This document shows, piece after piece, positions 36,014 to 42,979 of a stretch of 64,000 bases of DNA. The notes below the pieces were generated by a model. It ran no database searches. It saw only the letters and a list, made by a program, of their open reading frames with translations, and was not told the origin of the DNA. The position numbers were made by a program, and so were the translations under genes. Position 1 is the stretch's first letter; the number at the start of each line of letters is the position of its first letter. The DNA is from Hyphomicrobium methylovorum. Lineage in GTDB: Bacteria > Pseudomonadota > Alphaproteobacteria > Rhizobiales > Hyphomicrobiaceae. The stretch is from positions 434,001-498,000 of the forward strand of contig NZ_QHJE01000001.1 of the NCBI RefSeq assembly GCF_013626205.1, read 5' to 3'.

Positions 36014-36578
36014 GGGTGTGTCTCCCGGTTTGGGGGTGTATTTGCGGGAATCGGGCACGGGAAAGGGGGCCGCTGCGAACGGGCCAGAAACGGCTTGAAA
36101 GGCGGGTATCAGGAGAGTGGTCCGATCAGCACGAGGTGACCGGCACCGCCGCAGCGAATGCGAATTGTGTGGGGTTGTTTTAGGGACAGTACCGGCGTGC
36201 GCCTAATTTGGCTGGGATGACGAGCACGCTGTCCGGCAAATCCGGATGGGCTACGTCCTTAGGGTACACACACCCTGTCCCGTAAACGCGAACTATGACG
36301 TTTAGAGACTGATTTGCACTGTCAGCACAAGAGGATAATTGGCGGAATCTAAGCGCAAAGCGACGGGTGTGATTCGAGAGTCACTAATGGCTGCGGAATA
36401 AGATCCCCTGGCCATATATCGAATCATTCTATGAATGAGTTTGGCCGGGAACGCTTGCAACGACCCGGCCAAATATCAACCCGCCGATGGCCGACGGGCT
36501 CATGATAGCGAAGCAGAGTGTACACTTACGCGGAGTCGGGTCAAGCGGCCATCGGCTACCCACAGAAAGGGTAGCCTA
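36014..36578. other. Divergent control region with inverted repeats
   Basis: No gene is supported in these 565 bases between the leftward late operon and the rightward GIY-YIG gene. The region should hold promoters for both sides; I cannot place them with confidence. It contains a perfect 10-bp stem (36,440-36,449 with 36,464-36,473) and an 11-bp perfect inverted repeat (36,483-36,493 with 36,546-36,556), described separately. Confidence 0.5.
36440..36556 (+). repeat. Two nested leader hairpins before the GIY-YIG gene
   Basis: The first hairpin has arms TTTGGCCGGG and CCCGGCCAAA with a 14-nt loop and may act as a terminator (followed by AT-rich sequence). The second is GCCGATGGCCG and CGGCCATCGGC with a 52-nt loop that contains GTGTACAC. 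The second arm ends 22 bp before the ATG at 36,579. Confidence 0.55.
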
Positions 36579-36911
36579 ATGAGTTACATCGATTGGCCAG
36601 CAAAATCTGGCGCATCCTATCGCTATTGGTTTGTCGATATGAGCAAACCGTTCAATAGAGTCGCTGCGAATTACGTGTTTGCGAAGCAGCTGCCGAACGG
36701 AAACTTTTCTCCGCTCTATTTTGGTGAAACCGGCGATCTAAGCTCCCGTATGCCGACGCATGAGGTTTGGTCTCAAGCCATTCGTCTCGGAGCTACCCAT
36801 GCACTGGCGCACTCCACGCAAGGCGGAGAACAGGCCCGCCGCGCCGAGGAATCCGATTTGATTGCGCGTTGGAATCCTCCGCTGAACACACACTATCGAA
36901 CGACTGGCTAA
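36579..36911 (+). CDS. GIY-YIG-like nuclease domain protein
   Basis: The 110-residue protein has a divergent GIY-YIG pattern: 'NYVFAKQLPNGNFSPLYFGE' (Y...LYFGET), then an Arg in 'LSSRM' and a conserved Glu in 'EQARRAEESDLI', ending in 'RWNPPLN', which is typical of the fold. Such small proteins cut or bind DNA. The ATG at 36,579 follows AAAGGG; upstream in-frame codons overlap the leader hairpins. It is a solitary rightward gene near the head of the late operon. Confidence 0.65.
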   Translation: MSYIDWPAKSGASYRYWFVDMSKPFNRVAANYVFAKQLPNGNFSPLYFGETGDLSSRMPTHEVWSQAIRLGATHALAHSTQGGEQARRAEESDLIARWNPPLNTHYRTTG

Positions 36912-37087
36912 CGCCAGAAGTCGGTTGCAATTGACAGGGGCTTTCGGCACCGGTTCTGGCCGGAACTCCTGTCATACGCAGGAGGATCTCAGCATTGATT
37001 TTTGATGATTTATCCATCCGTCAAGACAACGTGAGTCTGGTTTAGAAGTTCCTAAGAGGTAGCCATCCTCTCGGTCACCGCCGCCCA

Positions 37088-37297
37088 TCAACCTCGCTTC
37101 CTCCCCGTTAGTTCCTCGATCACGCCGAGGAGTTCCGGTCTCGCCTGAATGAGCCGGATGATCAATGCGACCGGCCCCGGTACGGCGACGCTCGCCCAAT
37201 ATTGCCCGGTGCGCGGCTTGGCCCCCAACATCTCGGCAAACTCTGTCTGAGTGTACTTCAGCGCCTTCACGGCTTCACGGTATGCGGCCGGGCTCAT
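37088..37297 (-). CDS. HTH (XRE/Cro-type) transcriptional regulator
   Basis: The 69-residue protein has the layout 'SPAAYREAVKALKYTQTEFA' followed by 'EMLGAKPRTGQYWASV', a helix-turn-helix of the Cro/CI kind, and a Pro-bounded C-terminal helix pair. A TTG at 37,330 could extend it by 11 residues, but related proteins begin at the ATG used here. It is divergent from the membrane-protein operon at 37,497, and TTGCGTAT motifs lie between them; it probably binds these. Confidence 0.75.
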   Translation of the reverse strand: MSPAAYREAVKALKYTQTEFAEMLGAKPRTGQYWASVAVPGPVALIIRLIQARPELLGVIEELTGRKRG

Positions 37298-37320
37298 CGG
37301 GATGATTCGCTTTATGTTGC

Positions 37321-37419
37321 CAATACGCAACCTTTAGCACGAAACCCGGCTATATCAAGACAAAGATACGCAATCCTTGTGGATTCCCTCTTGACGAAAC
37401 GCGCAATAATTGCGTATTG
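37321..37419 (+). promoter_or_regulatory. Promoter with three TTGCGTAT operator motifs
   Basis: A sigma70-type promoter is readable: TTGACG at 37,390 and TATTGT at 37,414, spacing 18. Copies of TTGCGTAT(TG) occur at 37,321-37,330 (inverted), 37,366-37,373 (inverted) and 37,409-37,418 (direct, covering the -10). The middle sequence CGCAATAATTGCG is palindromic. The neighbouring HTH protein is the likely ligand. Confidence 0.6.
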
Positions 37420-37496
37420 TAACAATCGAGCCCCAGAAGCGCGCGAACGCTCCCGAGGCTCTTGATCTCCACCTTGTCTCGAAAGGCAAAGACCCA

Positions 37497-37616
37497 ATGG
37501 ATACCCTAGCAACTCTCGCCCTCCTCGTCATCCTCGCGCCGATTGTTTTCCTCGGCCTCGCGGTGACCATCTCCTTTATCGTCGAAGACTCCGTGCGTTC
37601 GGAGATCGGACAATGA
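37497..37616 (+). CDS. 39-residue membrane protein
   Basis: A short protein with one hydrophobic helix ('LALLVILAPIVFLGLAVTI') and an acidic C-terminus. Its stop overlaps the start of the next gene (ATGA). It is the first gene of the operon controlled by the TTGCGTAT promoter. Function unknown. Confidence 0.7.
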   Translation: MDTLATLALLVILAPIVFLGLAVTISFIVEDSVRSEIGQ

Positions 37617-38611
37617 CCAGCTCCCTCCGCGGACGCGCTCTTGCGCTCATCGCTGGCGCTGCCTTCACGGGTGGCGCTCTGACCATCCTTCTCGGACCAG
37701 CCCTGCTGACGCCGTGGGACTGGTCGTCCTACCACGTCCTGACAGTGTTGAGCGTGTTCGGGACCATCGCTGCCGGTCATCTACTTGCAGAGGCAGGCTT
37801 CAAAAACCCCGTCGCTGCAATCGGCTTCCTGATCCTGTTTGTAGGCGGCACGGGCCTCGTCGTCGCCAACAGTGTCGGCCGGCAGGCAACCGCGTTTCAG
37901 GAAACGAACCTCTCGGCAGAGGCGACGAACACCGCCATCACGGAGAAACTGGCCGAACTGAAAAGCGCGCGCGCACGGCGGGACTTTGCCGACGCTCAAG
38001 TGCAGAAGGAAATGACCGGCTCTCGCTGTGGCAAGCGCTGCCGGGACTGGAAAACCAACTCCGCCGACATCTCGGTCGTCATCGGCCAGCTCGAAGCCTC
38101 GATCCGGTCGCTCGGCCCTCAGAAGCCGGTGAACGCCAAGGCGGAACGGATGGCCGACCTTGCCGCCCTGTTCGGGATCAGCAAGGCCAAGGCGATGGCG
38201 ATGTACATCCTGCTCGAGCCCCTGCTCAACTGTTTGTTCTACGAGCTGGGGTCAATCGTCTCGCTCGGGTTTGCGTTCCGGCAGGGCAAGCGTCCGTTGG
38301 TTGCCGCCAACGATCAATTGCCGAAGCAAATCAATACGATTGCCTCAGTTGCCGAACAGTTGCCGGAGGCTCCAGAACCTCCGAAGGGCAAGCGTCGCAA
38401 ACCGTTGCCGAGGGAGGTAATCGACTTCAGCAATCATCCCGTCGTCAAAGCTCTGCGTGAGAATGGCGGTTCCGTTGCCTCGCATCAGGAACTTGCGCGG
38501 TTGCTGAATATGGACGAGGGCGCAGCGTCTCGGCGTCGGCAAGAAGTTGAAGATCAGTTGTGTGTCACACGTCACGGCAAGCAACTCAGAATATCACTCA
38601 AGGCTGCGTAA
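37613..38611 (+). CDS. Membrane coiled-coil protein with CGKRC motif and C-terminal winged-helix
   Basis: The 332-residue protein has three hydrophobic helices in residues 8-88, a charged coiled coil (95-170) with 'GSRCGKRCRDWK' near residue 140, a hydrophobic segment at about 195-222, a Pro/Lys-rich linker and a C-terminal domain of about 60 residues that looks like a winged helix ('LARLLNMDEGAASRRRQEVE'). The first part resembles the protein at 34,844-36,013. A membrane-anchored DNA-binding protein is suggested but unproven. Confidence 0.75.
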   Translation: MTSSLRGRALALIAGAAFTGGALTILLGPALLTPWDWSSYHVLTVLSVFGTIAAGHLLAEAGFKNPVAAIGFLILFVGGTGLVVANSVGRQATAFQETNLSAEATNTAITEKLAELKSARARRDFADAQVQKEMTGSRCGKRCRDWKTNSADISVVIGQLEASIRSLGPQKPVNAKAERMADLAALFGISKAKAMAMYILLEPLLNCLFYELGSIVSLGFAFRQGKRPLVAANDQLPKQINTIASVAEQLPEAPEPPKGKRRKPLPREVIDFSNHPVVKALRENGGSVASHQELARLLNMDEGAASRRRQEVEDQLCVTRHGKQLRISLKAA

Positions 38612-38631
38612 CGATTGCTCTGAGAGATCAT

Positions 38632-38664
38632 CAGCCCTCGCTGGAAACGGCGTGGGCTTTTTCG
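38632..38664 (+). terminator. Rho-independent terminator after the membrane-protein operon
   Basis: A stem of AGCCC..CGCTG with CGGCG.GGGCT around a GAAA loop is followed by TTTTTC. It lies 20 bp after the stop at 38,611 and separates this operon from the convergent early operon ending at 38,666. Confidence 0.8.
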
Positions 38665-38665
38665 T

Positions 38666-39055
38666 TTAAGCGGTCCACCAATTCCCGCAGTCTTCACAGT
38701 CGTATTCGTAAATCACTCCGGGCATGAACCTGGGACGATCAACAATCGGCCGCCGCAACGGCGATGACCTGCTCACCGACTGAGACCCGCACTCGGGACA
38801 GGGAATATGATCTACGTTCGTCTGTAGTCGCAGATCACGTTCGTCTAGCGGTGGCCCGATCGTGTGGGACAGAGCCATGATCTGGACATGCTTGCCATTG
38901 CATCGGCTGCACCGGAGACGGCGCCTGATCACCTCGACTGGTGTGTTGGGGTCGTCCCGGTCGGTGATGATCGACGCTACGTCTACGGTCCGATCCCGGT
39001 AGCAGTTTGGACAGTGGAGCCGGACGCGCTTGGACTCACCTAATACGCTCGTCAC
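38666..39055 (-). CDS. Zinc-ribbon protein
   Basis: The 129-residue protein carries three CxxC pairs ('CPNC', 'CSRC', 'CPEC') and a fourth 'CEDC' near the C-terminus, enough for two zinc ribbons. It likely binds nucleic acid or protein. It is the last gene of the leftward early operon and overlaps the NusG-like stop by 4 nt. No specific family recognised. Confidence 0.7.
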   Translation of the reverse strand: MTSVLGESKRVRLHCPNCYRDRTVDVASIITDRDDPNTPVEVIRRRLRCSRCNGKHVQIMALSHTIGPPLDERDLRLQTNVDHIPCPECGSQSVSRSSPLRRPIVDRPRFMPGVIYEYDCEDCGNWWTA

Positions 39056-39561
39056 GCCGCCTCCAGGCTCTCCAGCAGAATGGTGGCGACCTCTGTCGCT
39101 CCTCCGAACAACTCCATCATGATCGTAGCCTTGCGTCCGCGCAACCCGACCACCTTCACGATCCTGCCGAAAAACGCGCCGTGCGTGATCTCAGCCATGT
39201 CACCGGGGCGTAAAGCCTTGTGCGTGTTCACTGAGCGCCCGTGCGGGATGGATTGTCCAGTAAGCGATTTCAGTTTCGCAATCGCTGCTTCCGAGATCGG
39301 TGCAGGCTTGCCGTCAAACCCCACGACGCCTTGGATCACGGCAAGGCGTGCGAGATCGTACCAGGGCGGCTCGCCTTCGAACCCGACAAACACGTATGAC
39401 CGCATCATCGGGTAGGTAACCGCAATGCGCTTGCGCTCGCGGCTTCGGGAGCGGCGGATCTTTGTCTCGACCGGCACGAACACGTCATGTCCTCGCCGCC
39501 GCAGAACCATCTCTGCCGCGAATTCTTTCTGAGGGGTCGTCATAAGCGCGTACCAGATCAA
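39052..39561 (-). CDS. NusG/RfaH-family transcription elongation factor of the phage
   Basis: The 169-residue protein has a NusG N-terminal domain ('IWYALMTTPQKEFAAEMVL', then 'DVFVPVETKIRRSRSRERKR' and 'YPMMRSYVFVGFE') and a C-terminal KOW-type domain ('LRPGDMAEITHGAFFGRIVK'). The start is a TTG that overlaps the stop of the preceding 47-residue gene (TTGA) and has GGAGAG upstream; no ATG fits the domain. Such paralogues bind RNA polymerase and alter pausing or termination, so an antitermination role is plausible. Targets are unknown. Confidence 0.82.
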   Translation of the reverse strand: MIWYALMTTPQKEFAAEMVLRRRGHDVFVPVETKIRRSRSRERKRIAVTYPMMRSYVFVGFEGEPPWYDLARLAVIQGVVGFDGKPAPISEAAIAKLKSLTGQSIPHGRSVNTHKALRPGDMAEITHGAFFGRIVKVVGLRGRKATIMMELFGGATEVATILLESLEAA

Positions 39562-39701
39562 GGCACTCTCCGGATCGGTTTCTGCTTCTTGGATTTTTTT
39601 GCACGTATGGCCGCGCTCGCATCCCTGTAGATGGGGAGCATCTTTACTTTCCCGCCTTTTATCTTCGCGCCCTTGCCGAGCTTGATGACGTAGCCGGTCA
39701 T
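39558..39701 (-). CDS. Small basic protein, translationally coupled to the NusG paralogue
   Basis: A 47-residue, strongly basic product (many Lys/Arg, 'VIKLGKGAKIKGGKVKM'). Its ATG overlaps the upstream stop (ATGA) and its TGA overlaps the TTG start of the NusG-like gene. Composition suggests nucleic-acid binding. Not recognised. Confidence 0.7.
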   Translation of the reverse strand: MTGYVIKLGKGAKIKGGKVKMLPIYRDASAAIRAKKSKKQKPIRRVP

Positions 39702-40111
39702 TGTTTCTTCCCAAAGATTGATCTCAGCGCTTCGGTGGTCTGCGGCGCTGCTTTGGAGAACAATTTGTCATCGATCGATTCTAGCTGGCGCCGAGCATCC
39801 ACCTCTTCGGAATACCCGATGCGCGCACACGTATCCGGGTTGGAGAGCAAATGGTCTAGAACCGCCGCTGCATCTTTCGCTTCGTCAGCCAGCCAGTTGA
39901 TCATAACTTCATTGATGGGCAGTCTCTGATTGGCAGGATCTCGGATCTTCGTTCCTATGTCAGGAAACCTTTTGTCGTTCTCGATCTCCAGCAAAAGCCG
40001 ACCGCGTTTTCTCATTTTCGCATCGTGCTCGGCCATGAGGGCGTCGGCTCTGTTAGGGTTTTCGAGCGCAATGGCGATGCGCTCCAGAACAGAAATCAGA
40101 TCTTTCATCAT
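39698..40111 (-). CDS. Early phage protein, unknown
   Basis: The 137-residue product is largely helical and charged ('LISVLERIAIALENPNRADA', then 'NEVMINWLADEAKDAAAVLD'). It overlaps both neighbours by 4 nt inside the leftward early operon. No family recognised. Confidence 0.65.
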   Translation of the reverse strand: MMKDLISVLERIAIALENPNRADALMAEHDAKMRKRGRLLLEIENDKRFPDIGTKIRDPANQRLPINEVMINWLADEAKDAAAVLDHLLSNPDTCARIGYSEEVDARRQLESIDDKLFSKAAPQTTEALRSIFGKKQ

Positions 40112-40359
40112 TCTGCAGCCTCACGAAACTGCTGTGTCAAACCAACTTCAGCGCGGAACATCTCAAGCTGCTCTTCGTCCTCGCAGATTTTTGACCGCTT
40201 GTCGCTATCGAGGATCATCTCTCGCGCAACCTTGCGAAGCATGCGGGGATTGACCCCTGCGTCCTTTGCTGAGTTCACGAGGTCTTTGATGGCCTCTTGC
40301 TCATCGGCAATTGTCCTGAGATGCGTTGCGAGCGTTGTGGCGTAGGTTTTCACGGTCAT
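40108..40359 (-). CDS. GapR-like (DUF2312) DNA-binding protein
   Basis: The 83-residue protein resembles the alphaproteobacterial GapR family: a helical N-terminus ('LRTIADEQEAIKDLVNSAKD'), 'NPRMLRKVAREMILDSDKRS' in place of the GapR 'KALR.IIRLRKMD' segment, and 'EMFRAEVGL' at the end. GapR clamps overtwisted DNA ahead of forks and polymerases. A phage copy could serve replication or transcription. The match is by pattern, not alignment. Confidence 0.65.
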   Translation of the reverse strand: MTVKTYATTLATHLRTIADEQEAIKDLVNSAKDAGVNPRMLRKVAREMILDSDKRSKICEDEEQLEMFRAEVGLTQQFREAAE

Positions 40360-40574
40360 CGGTTTGTAATCCCCATTAGAGCGATTTTCGCCTGTTCAAA
40401 CAGCCAGAGGACGGTTCCGCCGTCGGCGGTCGTCGATGCGAAATACAGGTCTCCGTCCTTGTCGTAACCAACGACAATCGCCGTATTGAGCTCCGACCCA
40501 AGCGCCTTGCTGAGTATCCGCTCCGCCGGGATGTCCAACGTCGTTTCGCAGTTGAGTTCGACGACGTTGCTCAT
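40356..40574 (-). CDS. Early phage protein, unknown
   Basis: The 72-residue product has a short strand pattern ('TAIVVGYDKDGDLYFAST') followed by a helix ('VLWLFEQAKIALMG'). The same layout occurs in small hypothetical proteins of other phages. The ATG at 40,574 overlaps the upstream stop (ATGA), which sets the start. Confidence 0.65.
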   Translation of the reverse strand: MSNVVELNCETTLDIPAERILSKALGSELNTAIVVGYDKDGDLYFASTTADGGTVLWLFEQAKIALMGITNR

Positions 40575-40825
40575 ATCTGATCCTTCAACATCGAAATCGA
40601 GGGCAGCGTCACCGGGATTTTCCGGTTGGAGATGCTGGAGGCACGCGCCCCACGAATGCGGCCGCGCGCCTGGCTCTTGGCTGATACGGTCACGTGGTAG
40701 CCGGCACGCTTCGCCGTATCGAGAAGGTTGTAAGCATGCGCTTCTGTGATGCTGAAGCGGCGTGCGATCTCCTTCGTGTCGCATCCGTCGAGGAATAGGG
40801 AGCGGATTTGATTGGCGTGGATCAT
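40571..40825 (-). CDS. Small helix-turn-helix protein
   Basis: The 84-residue protein has an N-terminal HTH ('IRSLFLDGCDTKEIARRFSI' then 'TEAHAYNLLDTAKRAG') and a basic, Ser-rich C-terminal tail. It is likely to bind DNA as an early regulator. Start at 40,825 overlaps the upstream stop by 4 nt. Confidence 0.68.
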   Translation of the reverse strand: MIHANQIRSLFLDGCDTKEIARRFSITEAHAYNLLDTAKRAGYHVTVSAKSQARGRIRGARASSISNRKIPVTLPSISMLKDQI

Positions 40826-41271
40826 GCGGCGTTGTCCTGTGCAGCGGCGCGGTTCTTTTCGATCAACCGGCGGAGGAAGCCACTGAGGTCGCCGCCTAAG
40901 AGATTGGCTTTCTGCCATTCAGCAGCGCGCTGGTATTGCGCCGCCTGATCCCGGGCATAGTCGACCCATTGTTTCGGGGGCATCAGGCTGTCGATATCGC
41001 CATAGGCTTCGCCGAGAAGAATTCGCTTCATGACGGTCAGAACCAGATGGCTGCGGAGTTCTTTGCCCCATCCCTCGGAGATCGCGCTCCGCACCCACGG
41101 ATGCGGCAGGAAGCGGTCCGCGAACTCGTACCCAACAGGCTCCATCTTTCCCGAGGTTCCGTGCCGACGCATCGGGTTTACGAAGCAGCGCGCGCGATAT
41201 TCGGCAAGGCGTCGGAATTCGAGAACTTCCTCGGCCGTTTTGCAGGACTTGAGCGATTCAATTGATGACAT
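40822..41271 (-). CDS. Early phage protein, unknown
   Basis: The 149-residue protein is helical, with 'RARCFVNPMRRHGTSG' and 'LLGEAYGDIDSLMPPKQWVD' as its most distinct parts. It lies directly after the replication initiator, overlapping its stop by 14 nt, in the place of a helicase loader, but no loader ATPase motif is seen. Unknown. Confidence 0.6.
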   Translation of the reverse strand: MSSIESLKSCKTAEEVLEFRRLAEYRARCFVNPMRRHGTSGKMEPVGYEFADRFLPHPWVRSAISEGWGKELRSHLVLTVMKRILLGEAYGDIDSLMPPKQWVDYARDQAAQYQRAAEWQKANLLGGDLSGFLRRLIEKNRAAAQDNAA

Positions 41272-42124
41272 TGGTCAGCCCCTGCTCGATCATTTCGAGC
41301 GCGATGCGCTCCTTCCAATCATCGTCGCAGCGGATGCGCGGCGGGCTCTGCGGTGCGGTTGATTTACGGGCCGCGTCGCTGCTGTAGGCACCGTCGTGGA
41401 CCTTTGCGAACGACGAAGCCTGCAAGAGGAAATCCAAGCTGGCGCGCCATTTTCCGTCGCCCCCCTCGCCCTTGAGGAACGGCGAGGTTTTGATGTTTGC
41501 GAGTGCCCGGTGCCAGCCGTCTAAGCCGAATTCCTTCAGCCGAGCGATGATTTTTCGCTCGCGGTCTGGCGTCATTCGCGACGCTTGCGGGATGGCGCAC
41601 ACGAGCGCCGTGTCGTTGTAGGCGTGGAAGGCTTCCAGCGCTTGCGTTCGACCGAATTCGGGTTTGGGTTTTTGCTTCTGGGGGGTAGGGGGGATATTAT
41701 TATTTAAATAACTTACTTCCGAAGGAAGTTCTTTAGTCGCGCGTGTAGTTATATCTCGGGCGCACGAAGGCTCCGGCTCTGAAATTCTCACTGGTGAGAA
41801 TGGTGAGACGGTTTTTCCCGTTATTTTCTCATCAGTGGGAATTGTGGGATTCTCACTGGCGGGAATTGTGAGAATGGTAGAGTTCTCAGTTTTCTCACCA
41901 GTGAGAACGGTGAGACTCGTGGGAATGAGGTCAAACCCGTGCTCGATGAACTCATTGTGCGCACGATAAACGGTTGACTTCGGCAATCCTGTAATTGCGC
42001 AAACGTCGGCAACTGAACGCGCACCGGTTGCGCACATGATTGTGCCCACGTACTTCGCCGTGGCGGAAATCGGCAATCGACCAATGGCCTTGAAATCGCC
42101 ATTGCCCTCGACGATATTATCCAT
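41258..42124 (-). CDS. Phage replication initiator (O-like), with iterons inside the gene
   Basis: The 288-residue protein has an N-terminal HTH ('SVADVCAITGLPKSTVYRAHNEF'-type region, about residues 37-58), a low-complexity Thr/Pro/Glu-rich linker (65-150) and a C-terminal domain with 'LDGWHRALANIKTSPFLKGE' and 'KWRASLDFLLQ', a pattern seen in phage replication proteins. The linker-coding DNA holds repeated palindromes (41,784-41,907), as the lambda origin lies inside gene O. It is the first gene of the leftward early operon. Confidence 0.75.
   Translation of the reverse strand: MDNIVEGNGDFKAIGRLPISATAKYVGTIMCATGARSVADVCAITGLPKSTVYRAHNEFIEHGFDLIPTSLTVLTGEKTENSTILTIPASENPTIPTDEKITGKTVSPFSPVRISEPEPSCARDITTRATKELPSEVSYLNNNIPPTPQKQKPKPEFGRTQALEAFHAYNDTALVCAIPQASRMTPDRERKIIARLKEFGLDGWHRALANIKTSPFLKGEGGDGKWRASLDFLLQASSFAKVHDGAYSSDAARKSTAPQSPPRIRCDDDWKERIALEMIEQGLTNVIN
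41690..41907. other. Candidate phage replication origin: iterons plus AT-rich stretch
   Basis: Four related 18-bp palindromes of the form ATTCTCAC-NN-GTGAGAAT lie at 41,784-41,801 (perfect arms), 41,825-41,842 (degenerate), 41,849-41,866 (one arm degenerate) and about 41,892-41,907 (16 bp, perfect arms). Extra GTGAGA half-sites lie between them. An AT-rich block (about 41,692-41,715) lies on one side. The protein sequence coded here is low-complexity, which fits a DNA-level constraint. Confidence 0.65.
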
Positions 42125-42192
42125 GTTGACTGGTCCTGAGTTGTTGAGCGTTGCCGGTCAAGTTTGCACCCCCCAAAATCGACTAGTGTTCT

Positions 42193-42230
42193 GACCCTCG
42201 CTCTGGTTGCCCCTGGAGCGAGGGTCTTTT
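42193..42230 (+). terminator. Rho-independent terminator (rightward)
   Basis: An 11-bp perfect stem (GACCCTCGCTC, 42,193-42,203, with GAGCGAGGGTC, 42,216-42,226) is followed by TTTTC. It would stop rightward transcripts that run antisense to the replication gene, isolating the region downstream. Confidence 0.8.
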
Positions 42231-42251
42231 CGTATGTGTGCCGCCCAAAAA

Positions 42252-42405
42252 GCCCAGGGCTGGGGAGCCCTGGGAAGTTGAGGGAGGAAACGCCCAAGGA
42301 GGGCTACGCGCACACGGCAGGAAGCGCTGAGGGATGACCAGTCCGCGGGGATGCAACCGCGTTGCCCTTTCGGGCGCACCTCAACGCTCCCGGCGGTAGG
42401 CGCCG
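42252..42405 (+). ncRNA. Candidate structured RNA in the early control region
   Basis: No gene fits here. The sequence folds by eye into hairpins: CCCAGGGCT/AGCCCTGGG, GCCC/GGGC, CGCGG/CCGCG, GCCC-tttc-GGGC and CGGCG/CGCCG. A long-range helix GTTGAGG (42,277-42,283) with CCTCAAC (42,379-42,385), extended by GGGA/TCCC, closes a multibranch loop. It could be a small RNA or the 5' leader of the gene at 42,498. I match it to no known family. Confidence 0.4.
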
Positions 42406-42497
42406 GAACACACGCAACTGAACAGAACTGGAAACGCGCGCCCCGAACCTTCAGACTGAGGGTGTCAAAGCCAACTCAACAGAAGGAACGGGACGCA

Positions 42498-42773
42498 ATG
42501 CAGGAACATGAGATCACGATCGCTGTCCGCACTCAGGCGATGGAGACCGTGATGACGGAAGTGGTCGGTGCCATGCTCTCAGTCTCAGGACTGTCCGAAG
42601 CGGCCATCCAAGAAATGTATCGACGAGTGACCGCAACCACGGATGGCGTGAGTATTTCCGGCGTCGATCCAGTCGAATCCGATCACGTCGCAGGCGAATT
42701 TCAGGATGCAACGCGCTATCTGGTAAAAGAGATTGAAAGCGCTCGCCTAAGGCATCTCCGTCGAGGTCAGTAG
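42498..42773 (+). CDS. Early phage protein, unknown
   Basis: The 91-residue acidic helical protein ('METVMTEVVGAMLSVSGLSE') is not recognised. The ATG at 42,498 follows GGGA with 7 nt spacing. It lies between the candidate structured RNA and the repressor operators and is probably read from a separate rightward promoter. Confidence 0.6.
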   Translation: MQEHEITIAVRTQAMETVMTEVVGAMLSVSGLSEAAIQEMYRRVTATTDGVSISGVDPVESDHVAGEFQDATRYLVKEIESARLRHLRRGQ

Positions 42774-42850
42774 CGTCTGTCATGCGACCCTCGTTGCACA
42801 TCAAACCGCACTTGCAAATAAGCTGCTAATGAGTTTGACGATGCCATTAC

Positions 42851-42885
42851 CGTAACTTGACGTTACCGTAACTGTGCGGTACGGT
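42851..42885 (+). promoter_or_regulatory. Repressor promoter with two overlapping 17-bp operators
   Basis: Operator copies CGTAAC-N5-GTTACC (42,851-42,867) and CGTAAC-N5-GGTACG (42,867-42,883) abut each other. They cover a promoter with TTGACG at 42,857 and TACGGT at 42,880 (spacing 17) that reads towards the XRE gene at 42,980. The arrangement implies autorepression. Confidence 0.68.
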
Positions 42886-42979
42886 CAAGCCTACGGAATG
42901 CGGACCAATAATGTCCGTGCACGGTGGCCAGTGGATAATCACTCTGGCCCTCATGGTTACGAGCAGACACGAGAAAATT

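Noticed and set aside
36435-36578. N-terminal extension of the GIY-YIG-like protein
   Set aside because: The extension would translate the leader hairpins and lacks a ribosome site; the ATG at 36,579 follows AAAGGG.
36014-36578. Phage packaging (pac) or second origin
   Set aside because: Inverted repeats are present, but no iterons or terminase-linked signal could be identified.
42252-42405. C4-type antisense RNA of P1/P22-like immunity
   Set aside because: The position is suggestive, but I could not match the known C4 sequence or structure, so only a generic structured-RNA call is made.
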